Positions 48,663 through 58,256 of a stretch of 64,000 bases of DNA are shown one piece after another. Numbering within the stretch: the first letter of the stretch is position 1; each line of letters begins with the position of its first letter. This DNA comes from Corynebacterium genitalium ATCC 33030 (GTDB lineage Bacteria; Actinomycetota; Actinomycetes; Mycobacteriales; Mycobacteriaceae): NCBI RefSeq assembly GCF_000143825.1, contig NZ_CM000961.1, positions 1,881,448 through 1,945,447 on the forward strand, given 5' to 3'. The notes beneath the pieces are model-generated. The model was not told where the DNA came from and ran no database searches. It was given only the letters and a program-made list of their open reading frames with translations. Made by a program: the position numbers and the translations under genes.

Positions 48663-49608
48663 GGGCCTTGATGAGCTCGGGAACGAAGTCCTCGATGTCG
48701 GCGACGACACCGATGTCCGCAATGGCGAAGATCGGCTCGTCGCGCTCCTGGTTCACAGCCACGATCGTTCCGGACGTCTGCATACCGGAGGTGTGCTGGA
48801 TCGCACCGGAAATGCCCAGGGCAATGTACAGGTCCGGGGAGACAGTCGCGCCGGTCTGTCCGATCTGCGTTTCAGGGGCGGCCCAGCCCAGGTCGACGAT
48901 GTCGCGGGTGGAGCCGGTGGCGGCGCCGAGCACGTCGGCCAGCTTTTCCACGTAATCGCTGTAACCCTCCTCCGAGCCGACACCGCGGCCGCCGGAGACG
49001 ACCGTTGACGCGGTGGTGAGCTCCGGACGGTCAGCGCGAGCCTTCGGGGTGAAGCCCTTCACGGTCACATCGCGGTCGGTCTTGGCCGGCAGCGGCATAG
49101 GAGCAAGCTCACCCGCAGCCTCTTGCGGCTGCGCTTTCACGGAGCCGGGGCGCAGGGTGAAGATCGGGGTCTCTCCCCCGGCCACGGCGGTGGTGGTGTA
49201 GCTGCCACCGAAGATCTCGTGGTGGCCGGCTTTGTTCGTCTCGATACCGGTGACGTTGGCCAGCACACCGGCGCCGAGTCGCGCGCCGAGGCGGCCGGCG
49301 ATCTCGTTGCCGGTCACCGTCGCCGCGATGACGATCGGCGCGGGGTTGGCGGCACCGAGGGCCTGCAGCGCGTCGACCTCAGGGGTGATCAAGCGCTCCT
49401 CGTAATCCTCCGTGGATGCATCGATGACCTGGGCGGCACCGAGGCGAGCGAGTTCTGGCGCAAGGTGCTCGGCGACGCCAGGTTTGCCAACGACCACGAC
49501 GGACACGACCCCCAGGTCGCGGGCGGCGGTGATCAGCTCGCCGGTGATGGGACTGAGTTCACGGCCCGCTTCCGAGCCGGCGTGTTCTGCAAGTACGTAC
49601 ACGTGCAT
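48646..49608 (-). CDS. etfA: electron transfer flavoprotein alpha subunit
   Basis: EtfA carries the FAD of the heterodimeric flavoprotein that passes electrons from acyl-CoA and other dehydrogenases toward the respiratory chain. The 320-residue protein has the C-terminal FAD motif (YIALGISGAIQHTSGMQTSGTIVAVN, about residues 260-285) and the N-terminal ETF alpha/beta domain. It begins 12 bases after etfB and overlaps the cysteine desulfurase start. Confidence 0.95.
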   Translation of the reverse strand: MHVYVLAEHAGSEAGRELSPITGELITAARDLGVVSVVVVGKPGVAEHLAPELARLGAAQVIDASTEDYEERLITPEVDALQALGAANPAPIVIAATVTGNEIAGRLGARLGAGVLANVTGIETNKAGHHEIFGGSYTTTAVAGGETPIFTLRPGSVKAQPQEAAGELAPMPLPAKTDRDVTVKGFTPKARADRPELTTASTVVSGGRGVGSEEGYSDYVEKLADVLGAATGSTRDIVDLGWAAPETQIGQTGATVSPDLYIALGISGAIQHTSGMQTSGTIVAVNQERDEPIFAIADIGVVADIEDFVPELIKALENRR

Positions 49609-49620
49609 GATGTGGGCTCC

Positions 49621-50394
49621 TTAGATCAGGTTGCGGGCGGCCAGGTGCTCAACCACCTGAGCTGCGATGTCGTCGGCAGGGCCTTCCAGCAGCTCACCGG
49701 CAGTGCGCGGCGGCACCTCGGTCGCGCTGGTGACGGCGGTAGCGGACGGAACAGCCTCCAGGCCGATGTCGGCGGCGCTGTAGCGAGTGATCTCGTGCTT
49801 CTTGGCAGCCTTCATTCCCTTGAAGTTGGGGAAGCGCGGCTTGTCGGACTGCTCAGTGACGGCCACCACTGCCGGAAGCGCTGCTGCGACCTCCCAGGTT
49901 CCGCGCTCGTCATCGCGGGTGCCGTGGATCTGTTGTGCCTCGATGCGCAGGTTGTACGCCTGCGTCAGCGCCGGCACCTGGCGGTACTCGGCGAGCATGC
50001 CGGGCAGCACACCGGTGGAGCCGTCGGAGGACTGGTTGCCCATGATCACCAGAGAGAGGTCCTCAATGGTGCTGAGCAGACTGTTCAGGGCCCATGCAGT
50101 GGCGATGGCGTCGGAGCCGGCCAAGGAGTCGTCGATAAGCGAAATGGCGTCGTCTGCGCCCATTGCGATCGCTTTGCGCAATGCTTCTTCGCAGCCCTCC
50201 GGCCCCATCGTGACGGCAATGACCTTGTAACCATCGTTTTCGTCGCGCAGGCGCAGGGCAGCCTCGACGGCGTATTCGCTGATCTCGTCGAGCACGTTGT
50301 CGGCGCTGGAGCGGTCGAGCGTGTTGTCGGCCGCGAGGGTCTTTGTCGACCACGTGTCGGGCACGTTTTTCACTAGAACGGCAATAGTGGACAT
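49621..50394 (-). CDS. etfB: electron transfer flavoprotein beta subunit
   Basis: EtfB is the partner of EtfA. The 257-residue protein keeps the usual AMP-binding domain and the family signature region AVTEQSDKPRFPNFKGMKAAKK. The start is ATG 50394, with TAGGCT (50402-50407) seven bases ahead; the frame is open further but that part is not part of the family. It starts the etfB-etfA-iscS transcript. Confidence 0.95.
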   Translation of the reverse strand: MSTIAVLVKNVPDTWSTKTLAADNTLDRSSADNVLDEISEYAVEAALRLRDENDGYKVIAVTMGPEGCEEALRKAIAMGADDAISLIDDSLAGSDAIATAWALNSLLSTIEDLSLVIMGNQSSDGSTGVLPGMLAEYRQVPALTQAYNLRIEAQQIHGTRDDERGTWEVAAALPAVVAVTEQSDKPRFPNFKGMKAAKKHEITRYSAADIGLEAVPSATAVTSATEVPPRTAGELLEGPADDIAAQVVEHLAARNLI

Positions 50395-50404
50395 GGGTGC
50401 GAGC

Positions 50405-51601
50405 CTAGCGCACACGCGCACCACATAGATATGCAGTGGCCGTGTCGCCGATGCGCGCGATGACCACCGCCATCGGTGTGCTGCCCTTGAGTTTCATCTT
50501 GTTGCGCAGCTGGTCAGGGTCAACATCGACACCACGCACGAGAATCTCCAGTGCGCCCGCACCATGAGCCTGCAGGGCCGGTTTCAGCTTCTTCAGCGGC
50601 ACTTCCTCGATGAATGGAAATCCGGAGTGGTGCTCCGGCACACGATCGCCCGTGAGGAACGCGATGTGCGGATCGAGCATCGCCAGATCGTGCTTGGCCG
50701 CCCAGTGGCGCACCAGGCCAGCGCGGATGACGGCACCGTCGGGCTCGATAATGAAGCGCCGCGGCGTACCGACGTCCACAGCCTCCCCGGCCCCATCCGT
50801 GATCCGTTCGGTGAACCCCGGCTGGATCACCACTGCTTCCCGTTTCGCGGGGTCAAGGCCGGGAGTGTAGAGACAGGCTTCCTTCACGGCCCCGTTCTCG
50901 CTGACGATACTGACCAGGCCGGGCCACTGCGAATAATCGATGCCGGGTGCGCATTTGACGGCCATTTCGGCGTAGGGATAGGCCTCAAGCAGGTCCGGCA
51001 GCGGCGGGATGAGCTTAGCCGGGTCGGTGATCCGGCGTCCGTCCTTGCGCCGGGCGGGATCGGCGACAATGACGCGTCCTGGACCAGAGCCGCTGCACAT
51101 CCGGCGCGTCGGGCCCGCACTGCTCGCGGGAGTGGTGACGGGATGCAGCGCATCAGCCACAGCCACATGCGGCCCCACGTTGTGGCGTGCCATGAGCACG
51201 CGCGAGAAGTCGATGTCTGTGCCCAGCCAATCCATGCCCTGCGCTGTGACAGCGGGGGCTTCGGTGCCGATGGAACACGTCACGTCGTGCACCAACGAAG
51301 CCCCGGCGCGGGCGATGCGCTCAGCGCGCACCTGGGCGACAGTGTGCGGGGTGGCCTGCTGAGCCGCATCCGTATCGGTCAGCCAGGATGCTGCGTTGGC
51401 TGCGTCGGGGAGCTTTGAAGCGAGCGCGCGCTGGGCGGTCACCAGTTCCATGACGGCGCGGGAGTGCTCGCCGAAGACAGGCTGGAGCCTCTGGCGGTCA
51501 GCAAGGACGGACTTCTTCGTCAGCTCCAACTCCCCCGCTGCGTCGGCGATCGCGTCGAGCCGGCTGGCGAGGAAGCGGACCTCCTCGGGGTTAAAGCTCA
51601 A
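50405..51601 (-). CDS. SAM-dependent methyltransferase with THUMP-like domain
   Basis: This 398-residue protein has a Rossmann methyltransferase domain in the middle (SLVHDVTCSIGTEA; DIDFSRVLMARHNV; GRVIVADPARRKDG, the acceptor-side motif) and a C-terminal THUMP-like domain. It probably methylates RNA, though the target is not known. It starts at TTG 51601 and overlaps the upstream NUDIX gene by 11 bases; the long open frame before it is antisense noise. Confidence 0.8.
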   Translation of the reverse strand: MSFNPEEVRFLASRLDAIADAAGELELTKKSVLADRQRLQPVFGEHSRAVMELVTAQRALASKLPDAANAASWLTDTDAAQQATPHTVAQVRAERIARAGASLVHDVTCSIGTEAPAVTAQGMDWLGTDIDFSRVLMARHNVGPHVAVADALHPVTTPASSAGPTRRMCSGSGPGRVIVADPARRKDGRRITDPAKLIPPLPDLLEAYPYAEMAVKCAPGIDYSQWPGLVSIVSENGAVKEACLYTPGLDPAKREAVVIQPGFTERITDGAGEAVDVGTPRRFIIEPDGAVIRAGLVRHWAAKHDLAMLDPHIAFLTGDRVPEHHSGFPFIEEVPLKKLKPALQAHGAGALEILVRGVDVDPDQLRNKMKLKGSTPMAVVIARIGDTATAYLCGARVR

Positions 51602-52418
51602 ATTTCTTGCCCATCCGGTTGACCGGGTTGGACTCGAACAGCTCCCGGTAGCGGGGAATGTCGACGGGGTCGCCGACAACCGCTTCAATCTCTTTGCCCT
51701 TGACGTTGTCCATGATTTCGTCGACGGAGGCGAATTCGGAGATGTCGTACAGCTGCGCCCAGGTCGACGGGGCGAAGCGGACAAGGCCTTGGCGCCACCC
51801 GTCAATGAGCAAGCTCGGCGGGAACCAGTTCGCATCACTTGCCTCGCCCGTGGCTACGTCAGGCTCTTGACCGTGCGGAAGCTCCGCGACGAAGGTGAAT
51901 GTGTCGAACCACGTGCCTTTCTCGCTCTTGCCCACCCAGCGGCCAGAAGGTTTGAGCAAGGTCGCATCGACATCCAGGCCGGTTTCTTCGAGCACTTCGG
52001 TGAAGGAGAGTTCGTGGCTTTCCAACCGCTTGCGGATTTGGTGGAAGGGGCGGGCGTCTTGGAGGAGTTTGTCGTTGTCGTCGACAAGCAACAGCGTGCC
52101 TGTTTCCTCGAAAAGCTCACGCACAGCGGCGAACATGAGCGCGTGGGCTTGGCGCGGCTTGACGTCGAGCTGTTTGGCCAAGTCGTGCACGCTACGGCCG
52201 GACCAGAGTTCTTTCGCGTCCTCCTTGTCGGCCGGGAAGTCGCGGATATCCACTCCACCGCCGGGAAAGACCGTCATACCGGGGTAATTGCGCATCGTGA
52301 GAACGCGCTCTTGCATCCAGACCTCTAAGCCTGCAATGCCGTCGCGCACGAGGATCACTGTGGCCGCCAAACGGCCGTAGTTGATCCCCTTCATGTCCTC
52401 CTCGTTGCGTGAGCCCAT
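51591..52418 (-). CDS. NUDIX hydrolase
   Basis: This 275-residue pyrophosphohydrolase has the Nudix box FPGGGVD...AVRELFEETGTLLLV with an insertion of about 40 residues between the two halves, as in larger actinobacterial members that act on CoA or other diphosphates. The start is ATG 52418 behind GGAGG; the alternative ATG 52394 has a purine run too close. It shares one base with the ABC ATPase stop (TAATG). Confidence 0.85.
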   Translation of the reverse strand: MGSRNEEDMKGINYGRLAATVILVRDGIAGLEVWMQERVLTMRNYPGMTVFPGGGVDIRDFPADKEDAKELWSGRSVHDLAKQLDVKPRQAHALMFAAVRELFEETGTLLLVDDNDKLLQDARPFHQIRKRLESHELSFTEVLEETGLDVDATLLKPSGRWVGKSEKGTWFDTFTFVAELPHGQEPDVATGEASDANWFPPSLLIDGWRQGLVRFAPSTWAQLYDISEFASVDEIMDNVKGKEIEAVVGDPVDIPRYRELFESNPVNRMGKKFEL

Positions 52419-53275
52419 TATGCCCTCCGGTGCGCTCCAGCACGGCGGGTCCTGCGGGCGAAGAAACGGCCGTCTTCCTTCGTCAACGTGATCGGTTGGT
52501 GATAGGCCTTCGTCAGGTTCTCACTGGTGAGAACGTCATCGATCAGCCCTTGCGCAACGACATCGCCTTCGCTGAGCAGCATCGCGTGGGTGAAGCCGTA
52601 GGGAATCTCCTCGACGTGGTGAGTGATCATCACGATCGCCGGGGCATCAGGGTCGAGCGCGAGATCACCCAAATACGCCACGAGATCCTCGCGGCCACCC
52701 AGGTCAAGCCCCGCTCCCGGCTCATCCATGATGAGCAACTCGGGGTTGACCATGATCGCACGCGCAATGAGGACACGCTTCTTTTCACCGTCCGACAGTG
52801 TGCCCCAGCGGCGGCCAAGGAGGTGGAACGCGCCAACGTGGTCAAGGGCGTCGTGGACCTGCTCGTAGTCCACCTCGTCGTACTCTTCCCTCCAGCGCCC
52901 CACAACGGCGTAGCCGCCGGAGAGCACAAGATCTTCCACCAGTTCGTCAGCGGGAACACGATCCCCCAGTTCCGATGTGGTCATGCCGATCACGGCGCGC
53001 AGATCGCGCATGTCCGTCTTGCCCAGCTGCTCACCCAGCACAAACGCCGTGCCTGACGACGGATGCTCCTGGGCGGCCGCCATCCGGATCAACGACGTCT
53101 TTCCCGCGCCGTTGGGCCCGATGACGACCCACCGTTCATCCAGCTCAACTTTCCAGTCCACGGGCCCTACCAACACGTTGCCGCCGCGGCGGAAATCCAC
53201 TCCGCGGAAGTCGATGAGCAGGTCTGGATCCGTCTGGGGTTCCTCTGGTCGATTCTGGGCAGTTTGATCAGTCAC
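52418..53275 (-). CDS. ABC transporter ATP-binding protein without permease
   Basis: This 285-residue ATPase has Walker A GPNGAGKTSL, signature LSDGEKKRVLIAR, Walker B LLIMDEPGAGLDLGG and the switch His in MITHHVEE. No permease or binding protein is adjacent; it is followed by the NUDIX and THUMP-like genes. Its relatives are annotated as iron or molybdate type ATPases, but the real role is unclear. The likely start is GTG 53275; the upstream frame is antisense to glgE. Confidence 0.85.
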   Translation of the reverse strand: MTDQTAQNRPEEPQTDPDLLIDFRGVDFRRGGNVLVGPVDWKVELDERWVVIGPNGAGKTSLIRMAAAQEHPSSGTAFVLGEQLGKTDMRDLRAVIGMTTSELGDRVPADELVEDLVLSGGYAVVGRWREEYDEVDYEQVHDALDHVGAFHLLGRRWGTLSDGEKKRVLIARAIMVNPELLIMDEPGAGLDLGGREDLVAYLGDLALDPDAPAIVMITHHVEEIPYGFTHAMLLSEGDVVAQGLIDDVLTSENLTKAYHQPITLTKEDGRFFARRTRRAGAHRRA

Positions 53276-53339
53276 GCCCCCTATTGTGGCGCATTTTCTT
53301 GCCCGGTGGTGTGACCCTGACTTCGCTAGTGTGGGAGCC

Positions 53340-55364
53340 ATGGCTATCGGACGCTTGGGTATCGACGATGTGAGGCCCCGCACCACCGACGGGGCACTAC
53401 CGACGAAGGCAGTTGTTGGGGAGGTCGTGCCGATCTCCGCGCTGGTGTGGCGCGAGGGACACGACGCTATCGCGGCGACAGTGGTGATCACTGCCCCGGA
53501 CGGTTCGTCCCGCTCCGTGCTCATGACACCGGAGGAAAACCGCCCCGACTACTGCCACGCGGTGTTCACTCCAGACATGGAAGGCCTGTGGCGCTTCCGG
53601 GTTGAGGCTTGGTCTGATCCGGTGGCAACGTGGCGCAACGCAGTGACCAAGAAGTCCGCAGCAGGCCAGTCCGCCGAAGAGATGTCGAACGACCTCATCC
53701 ACGGCGCTGAACTTTTCGAGCGTGCAGCGGCCGAGGGCGATTCCTCCCGGCGCGAATTGCTCACCGCTGCCGCAACAGCCTTGTCGTCGGATGCCCCGTT
53801 GCGGGAGCGTCTTGCCCCGGCGCTCGCCGACGATGTTGCCCAGTCCCTCCACTCCCACCCCGTCCGCGACCTGATCACCCAGGGCCCGGAGTGCGAAATC
53901 CTCGTCGAGCGCAGCAAGGCCCTGTTCAGCTCCTGGTACGAGCTCTTTCCCCGCTCCACCGGCGGGTGGGATGAACAGGGCCGCCCCGTCCACGGCACCT
54001 TCGCCACTACTGCGGAGGCTCTGCCGCGTGTCGCCGCGATGGGTTTTGACACCGTCTACTTCCCGCCGATCCACCCCATCGGGGAAGTCAACCGTAAGGG
54101 CCCGAACAACACTCTGGTGGCTGAGGACGGCGACGTGGGCTCCCCGTGGGCGATCGGTTCCGTATTGGGCGGCCACGACGCGGTCCACCCGGAGCTGGGT
54201 ACGACCGAGGATCTGCGCGCGCTGTTGGACCGAGCTGAAGAGCTGGGCTTGGAAGTCGCGCTCGACTTCGCTCTCCAGGCCGCGCCCGACCACCCGTGGG
54301 CCAAGGAGCACCCTGACTTCTTCACCGTGCTGGCGGACGGCACCATCGCGTTTGCCGAGAACCCGCCCAAGAAGTACCAGGACATCTACCCCATCAACTT
54401 CGACAACGCCTCTGATGTCATCTACGAAGAGATCTACCGCGCGTTGATGACGTGGGTGGACCTGGGCATCACCACCTTCCGCGTGGACAACCCGCACACG
54501 AAACCGGTTGACTTCTGGCACTGGTTAATCGCCAAAGTCCACGAGACACACCCTGAGGTGATCTTCCTGGCAGAGGCGTTCACCCGCCCACCGCGCCTGC
54601 TCGGCCTGGCCAAGGCTGGGTTCTCGCAGTCCTACACCTACTTCCCGTGGAAGACCACGAAAAAGGAGCTGACCGGCTTCGCACAAGACTGCGTTCGCTT
54701 CGCCGACATCTCTCGCCCGTCCTTCTGGGTGAACACCCCGGACATTCTCCAGGCCTTCATCCAGACCGGGAACCGGGCGGCATTTGCCATCCGTGCCACC
54801 CTGGCATCGACCTTGAGCCCGCTGTGGGGCATGTACTCCGGTTTCGAGCTGTACGAGCACGAGCCGGTCGCCCCGGGCAGCGAGGAGTACCTGGACTCCG
54901 AGAAGTACCAGCTCCGCCCGCGCGACTTCGCTGGTGCTGAGGAGCGCGGGGATTCGCTCGCCCCGTACATCACCTTGCTCAACCAGATCCGCAAGGACCA
55001 CCCTGCTCTGCAGCAGTTGCGCAACCTGCACTTCCACACCGCAGACAACGACCAGGTCATTGCGTACTCCAAGTTCGATGCAGCCACCGGCGACTGCATC
55101 CTCGTCGTGGTCAACCTCGATCCGACCTACGCACAGGAATGCAACGTGACGCTGAACATGGAGGCCCTCGGTTTGGCCCCCAGTGCCACCTTCCCGGTGC
55201 ACGACCTCGTCTCCGGCGCCGACTACGAATGGACCATGCGCAACTACGTGCGCTTGAGCCCGATGGAGAATGTCGCGCACATCTTCAGGCTCCCGCTTAT
55301 CGACGCATCCCTGCGCGAGCGCCTCGCCTTCCGCGATCTCGCAGACGCTGACTACCGCCCCTAA
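53340..55364 (+). CDS. glgE: alpha-1,4-glucan:maltose-1-phosphate maltosyltransferase
   Basis: GlgE extends alpha-1,4-glucan using maltose-1-phosphate, a route shared by actinobacteria. The 674-residue GH13 protein has an N-terminal domain (1 to about 110), then the TIM barrel with the nucleophile Asp in TTFRVDNPHTKPVDFW and the acid Glu in FLAEAFTRP, and a C-terminal beta domain. The start is ATG 53340, seven bases after TAGTGT (53327-53332). glgB follows after 28 bases. Confidence 0.95.
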   Translation: MAIGRLGIDDVRPRTTDGALPTKAVVGEVVPISALVWREGHDAIAATVVITAPDGSSRSVLMTPEENRPDYCHAVFTPDMEGLWRFRVEAWSDPVATWRNAVTKKSAAGQSAEEMSNDLIHGAELFERAAAEGDSSRRELLTAAATALSSDAPLRERLAPALADDVAQSLHSHPVRDLITQGPECEILVERSKALFSSWYELFPRSTGGWDEQGRPVHGTFATTAEALPRVAAMGFDTVYFPPIHPIGEVNRKGPNNTLVAEDGDVGSPWAIGSVLGGHDAVHPELGTTEDLRALLDRAEELGLEVALDFALQAAPDHPWAKEHPDFFTVLADGTIAFAENPPKKYQDIYPINFDNASDVIYEEIYRALMTWVDLGITTFRVDNPHTKPVDFWHWLIAKVHETHPEVIFLAEAFTRPPRLLGLAKAGFSQSYTYFPWKTTKKELTGFAQDCVRFADISRPSFWVNTPDILQAFIQTGNRAAFAIRATLASTLSPLWGMYSGFELYEHEPVAPGSEEYLDSEKYQLRPRDFAGAEERGDSLAPYITLLNQIRKDHPALQQLRNLHFHTADNDQVIAYSKFDAATGDCILVVVNLDPTYAQECNVTLNMEALGLAPSATFPVHDLVSGADYEWTMRNYVRLSPMENVAHIFRLPLIDASLRERLAFRDLADADYRP

Positions 55365-55392
55365 CGCTTTAGATAACCCGCAAAGGAACACC

Positions 55393-57585
55393 ATGACCTC
55401 CCCTGACCCCCAGCTGCTCATCCCCGAGGCAGACCGTCAGCGCCTGATCGAGTGCAAGCACCACGCTCCCCACGACTTCTACGGCTGGCACTCGACACCA
55501 TCCGGCTCCGTGATCCGTGCCCGCGTGCTCGGCGCGACCGCAGTGGACGTGCTCATCCACAACCAAGGCCTGCCCATGACCCCCATCGGGGACGACATCT
55601 GGGTACTCGGGCTCGAAGATGACCTCGCGCCGGATTACCGCCTGCAGATCACCTACCCGGAGGGCGACCCGGTGATCACGGCGGACCCGTACCACTTCCT
55701 GCCCACGCTCACGTCGTTCGACCTGCACCTTCTCGGTGAGGGCCGCCACGAGCGCCTGTGGGAAGTCCTCGGCGCGAACCAGCACACCTACCACACCCCG
55801 ATGGGCGATGTTTCCGGTACCTCGTTCGCTGTATGGGCCCCGAACGCACAGGGCGTTGCCGTCGTCGGTGACTTCTGCAACTGGAACCCGAACCAGTACC
55901 CGATGCGCACCCTGGGCTCGACGGGCGTGTGGGAGATCTTCATTCCGGACCTCGCGCCGGGCACCCAGTACAAGTTCACTGTCCAGGGTGTGGATGGTGT
56001 CGCACGCGACAAGGCCGACCCGCTGGCCAAGCAGACAATGACCCCGCCGGAGACGGTGTCGGTCATCGCCGGCGAGAGCACCTACGAGTGGCGCGATCAC
56101 GAGTGGATGGCGGCCCGTCCGGGCATTGACGCTACGAACGCCCCGATGAGCGTCTACGAGTGCCACGTCGGCTCCTGGCGCGTCGGTTACGGCTACCGCG
56201 AGCTGGCCAAGGAGCTTGTCCCCTACTTGGTCGAGAACGGTTTCACCCATGTGGAGTTCCTGCCTGTCGCCGAGCACCCCTTCGGTGGATCCTGGGGGTA
56301 CCAGGTCACCGGCTACTACGCACCGACCGCGCGCTGGGGCACCCCGGATGACTTCCGCTATCTCGTAGACACCCTCCACCAGGCCGGCATCGGCGTGATC
56401 GTTGACTGGGTGCCCGCGCACTTCCCGAAGGACGATTGGGCCCTGGGTCGTTTCGACGGTACCGCCCTCTACGAGCACCCGGACTGGCGCCGCGGCGAGC
56501 AGAAAGACTGGGGCACCTACGTCTTCGACTTCGGCCGCAACGAGGTGCGCAACTTCCTCGTGGCCAACGCTCTGTACTGGTTCGAGGAGTTCCACCTCGA
56601 CGGCATGCGTGTCGATGCGGTGGCCTCGATGCTGTACCTGGACTACTCCCGCGAGCCGGGCGAGTGGCTGCCCAATGAGTTCGGCGGCCGCGAGAACCTC
56701 GACGCAGTTCAGTTCCTCCAGGAGTTCAACGCCACCGTGCACCGTTCCCACCCCGGTGTGCTCACCATCGCCGAAGAGTCCACTGCGTGGCCGGGTGTCA
56801 CGGCGCAGACCTCTGCCGACGGCCTAGGTTTCTCCCTGAAGTGGAACATGGGTTGGATGAATGACACCCTCGAGTACTTCTCCCTCGACCCGATACACCG
56901 CTCCTTCCACCACAACGAGGTCACGTTCTCCCTCGTCTATGCCTTCTCCGAGAGCTACGTGCTCCCCTTCTCCCACGACGAGGTGGTCCATGGAAAGGGA
57001 TCCCTGTGGGAGCGCATGCCGGGTGATGAGTGGAACAAGGCCGCCGGTGTGCGCACCCTGTTCGGCTACATGTTCTCCCACCCGGGCAAGCAGCTGATGT
57101 TCATGGGCTGCGAGTTCGGCCAGCAGACCGAGTGGGCTGAAGCCGGCTCCGTCAACTGGGACAACTTGGAAGGCTGGGGCGCCGAATACCACGAGGGCAT
57201 CCGCACACTCGTCCGCGACCTCAACCACCTGTACAAGGACACCCCGGCACTGTTCAGCCAGGACAATACCCCCATGGGTTTCCAGTGGATCAAGGGCGAT
57301 GACGCTGACCACAACGTCCTGGCCTACATCCGCTGGGGCGTGGACTCTGTGCCGGTGCTGGCCGTGGTCAACCTGTCCGGCGCCCCGCAGACGGATTACC
57401 GCCTTGGTCTACCCCGCGCTGGCGAGTGGGAGCTCATCCTCAATACCGACGACGCCAAGTACCAGGGTGCTGGTAATGAGCTGCCGGACACTGTCGCCAC
57501 CGAGGACCGTGAATGGGACACCTTCGAGCAGTCCGCAACCTTCCACATCCCGGCTATGAGCGTGCAGTACTACACGCTGCGGTAA
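55393..57585 (+). CDS. glgB: 1,4-alpha-glucan branching enzyme
   Basis: GlgB makes alpha-1,6 branches in glycogen or alpha-glucan. The 730-residue enzyme has two N-terminal CBM48-type domains, the GH13 barrel with the nucleophile Asp in GMRVDAVASMLYLDY, Glu in IAEESTAWPGV and the SHDEV motif, and a C-terminal beta domain. AAAGGAA precedes ATG 55393. It works with GlgE in the same operon, and a hairpin follows the stop. Confidence 0.96.
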   Translation: MTSPDPQLLIPEADRQRLIECKHHAPHDFYGWHSTPSGSVIRARVLGATAVDVLIHNQGLPMTPIGDDIWVLGLEDDLAPDYRLQITYPEGDPVITADPYHFLPTLTSFDLHLLGEGRHERLWEVLGANQHTYHTPMGDVSGTSFAVWAPNAQGVAVVGDFCNWNPNQYPMRTLGSTGVWEIFIPDLAPGTQYKFTVQGVDGVARDKADPLAKQTMTPPETVSVIAGESTYEWRDHEWMAARPGIDATNAPMSVYECHVGSWRVGYGYRELAKELVPYLVENGFTHVEFLPVAEHPFGGSWGYQVTGYYAPTARWGTPDDFRYLVDTLHQAGIGVIVDWVPAHFPKDDWALGRFDGTALYEHPDWRRGEQKDWGTYVFDFGRNEVRNFLVANALYWFEEFHLDGMRVDAVASMLYLDYSREPGEWLPNEFGGRENLDAVQFLQEFNATVHRSHPGVLTIAEESTAWPGVTAQTSADGLGFSLKWNMGWMNDTLEYFSLDPIHRSFHHNEVTFSLVYAFSESYVLPFSHDEVVHGKGSLWERMPGDEWNKAAGVRTLFGYMFSHPGKQLMFMGCEFGQQTEWAEAGSVNWDNLEGWGAEYHEGIRTLVRDLNHLYKDTPALFSQDNTPMGFQWIKGDDADHNVLAYIRWGVDSVPVLAVVNLSGAPQTDYRLGLPRAGEWELILNTDDAKYQGAGNELPDTVATEDREWDTFEQSATFHIPAMSVQYYTLR

Positions 57586-57603
57586 GCGCGGGTGAGGTAG
57601 GCA

Positions 57604-57632
57604 GGGCGAGGGACGTGAGTTAACCCTCGCCC
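57604..57632 (+). terminator. hairpin after glgB
   Basis: GGGCGAGGG (57604-57612) pairs with CCCTCGCCC (57624-57632), a perfect nine-base stem with an 11-base loop, 18 bases after the glgB stop. The T run is weak. It overlaps the 3' codons of the convergent thiamine-binding gene. Confidence 0.65.
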
Positions 57633-57925
57633 AAATGCTTTTCGACGCTAGCCACCTTGCCCTCAATCTGCCCCGTGTACCCAGGGCGGATGTCGGCCTT
57701 GATCACCAGCGACACGCGCGGAGACACTTCCTGCACGGCTTCAGTGGCGCGTTTGACCACGTCCATCACCTCGTCCCACTCTCCTTCGACGAGCGTGAAC
57801 ATCGCGTTCGTCTCATTAGGCAGACCCGAATCGCGCACGATTTTCACCGCGCGTGAGACCGCCTCAGACATCGCGGCAGTGTTGTCGGGAGTTTCGGTCG
57901 GGGCAACGGAGAACGCGAGAATCAT
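57620..57925 (-). CDS. thiamine-binding (MTH1187/YkoF-type) protein
   Basis: This 101-residue protein is of the small ferredoxin-fold family that binds thiamine or hydroxymethylpyrimidine: SVAPTETPDNTAAMSEAVSRAV and MFTLVEGEWDEVMDVVKRATEAV, which is the hallmark of the family. TAAGCT (57933-57938) lies seven bases ahead of ATG 57925. Whether it acts in transport, storage or sensing is not known. Confidence 0.85.
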   Translation of the reverse strand: MILAFSVAPTETPDNTAAMSEAVSRAVKIVRDSGLPNETNAMFTLVEGEWDEVMDVVKRATEAVQEVSPRVSLVIKADIRPGYTGQIEGKVASVEKHLGEG

Positions 57926-57948
57926 GGCCCTAAGCTTAGCGGGATCGC

Positions 57949-58233
57949 TTATCTACGCTCCCAGCAATGGCGGTGCCAATGCCTCCGGTCATCCCCTTGC
58001 CTGCCGGTGTCGCGCGGCCATGCGACGATATGCGCCACCCCGGGCGGAATGTTCTGATTGCAGCGGGGGCACACGTAGAACTTCGTCGCCGAAGCAGATC
58101 CGATCTGGCGCACCAAGTAGATGTCCCCGTGCGGGCCTTCTTCCTCCCGCGTGCCCCAATAGGTGCCGCCGTCGCGAGGGAGGCTGCGGCCCGGCATGTA
58201 CGCTCCCCTGTCGCGCCGATTTCTCCGTGGCAT
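57949..58233 (-). CDS. small zinc-ribbon-like actinobacterial protein
   Basis: This 94-residue basic protein has a probable metal site: YVCPRCNQNIPPGVAH with two Cys and a His, and HWHRHCW near the end with further His and Cys. It is conserved in actinobacteria, often next to nucS, and is sometimes annotated as an ATP/GTP-binding protein, for which I see no motif. The function is unknown. It lies 23 bases downstream of nucS. Confidence 0.75.
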   Translation of the reverse strand: MPRRNRRDRGAYMPGRSLPRDGGTYWGTREEEGPHGDIYLVRQIGSASATKFYVCPRCNQNIPPGVAHIVAWPRDTGRQGDDRRHWHRHCWERR

Positions 58234-58256
58234 GGGCTGCTTTCTATCTCGCGGTC

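Noticed and set aside
49123..50376. A 417-codon open frame on the plus strand
   Set aside because: It is antisense to etfA and etfB.
55369..56751. A 460-codon open frame on the minus strand
   Set aside because: It is antisense to glgB.
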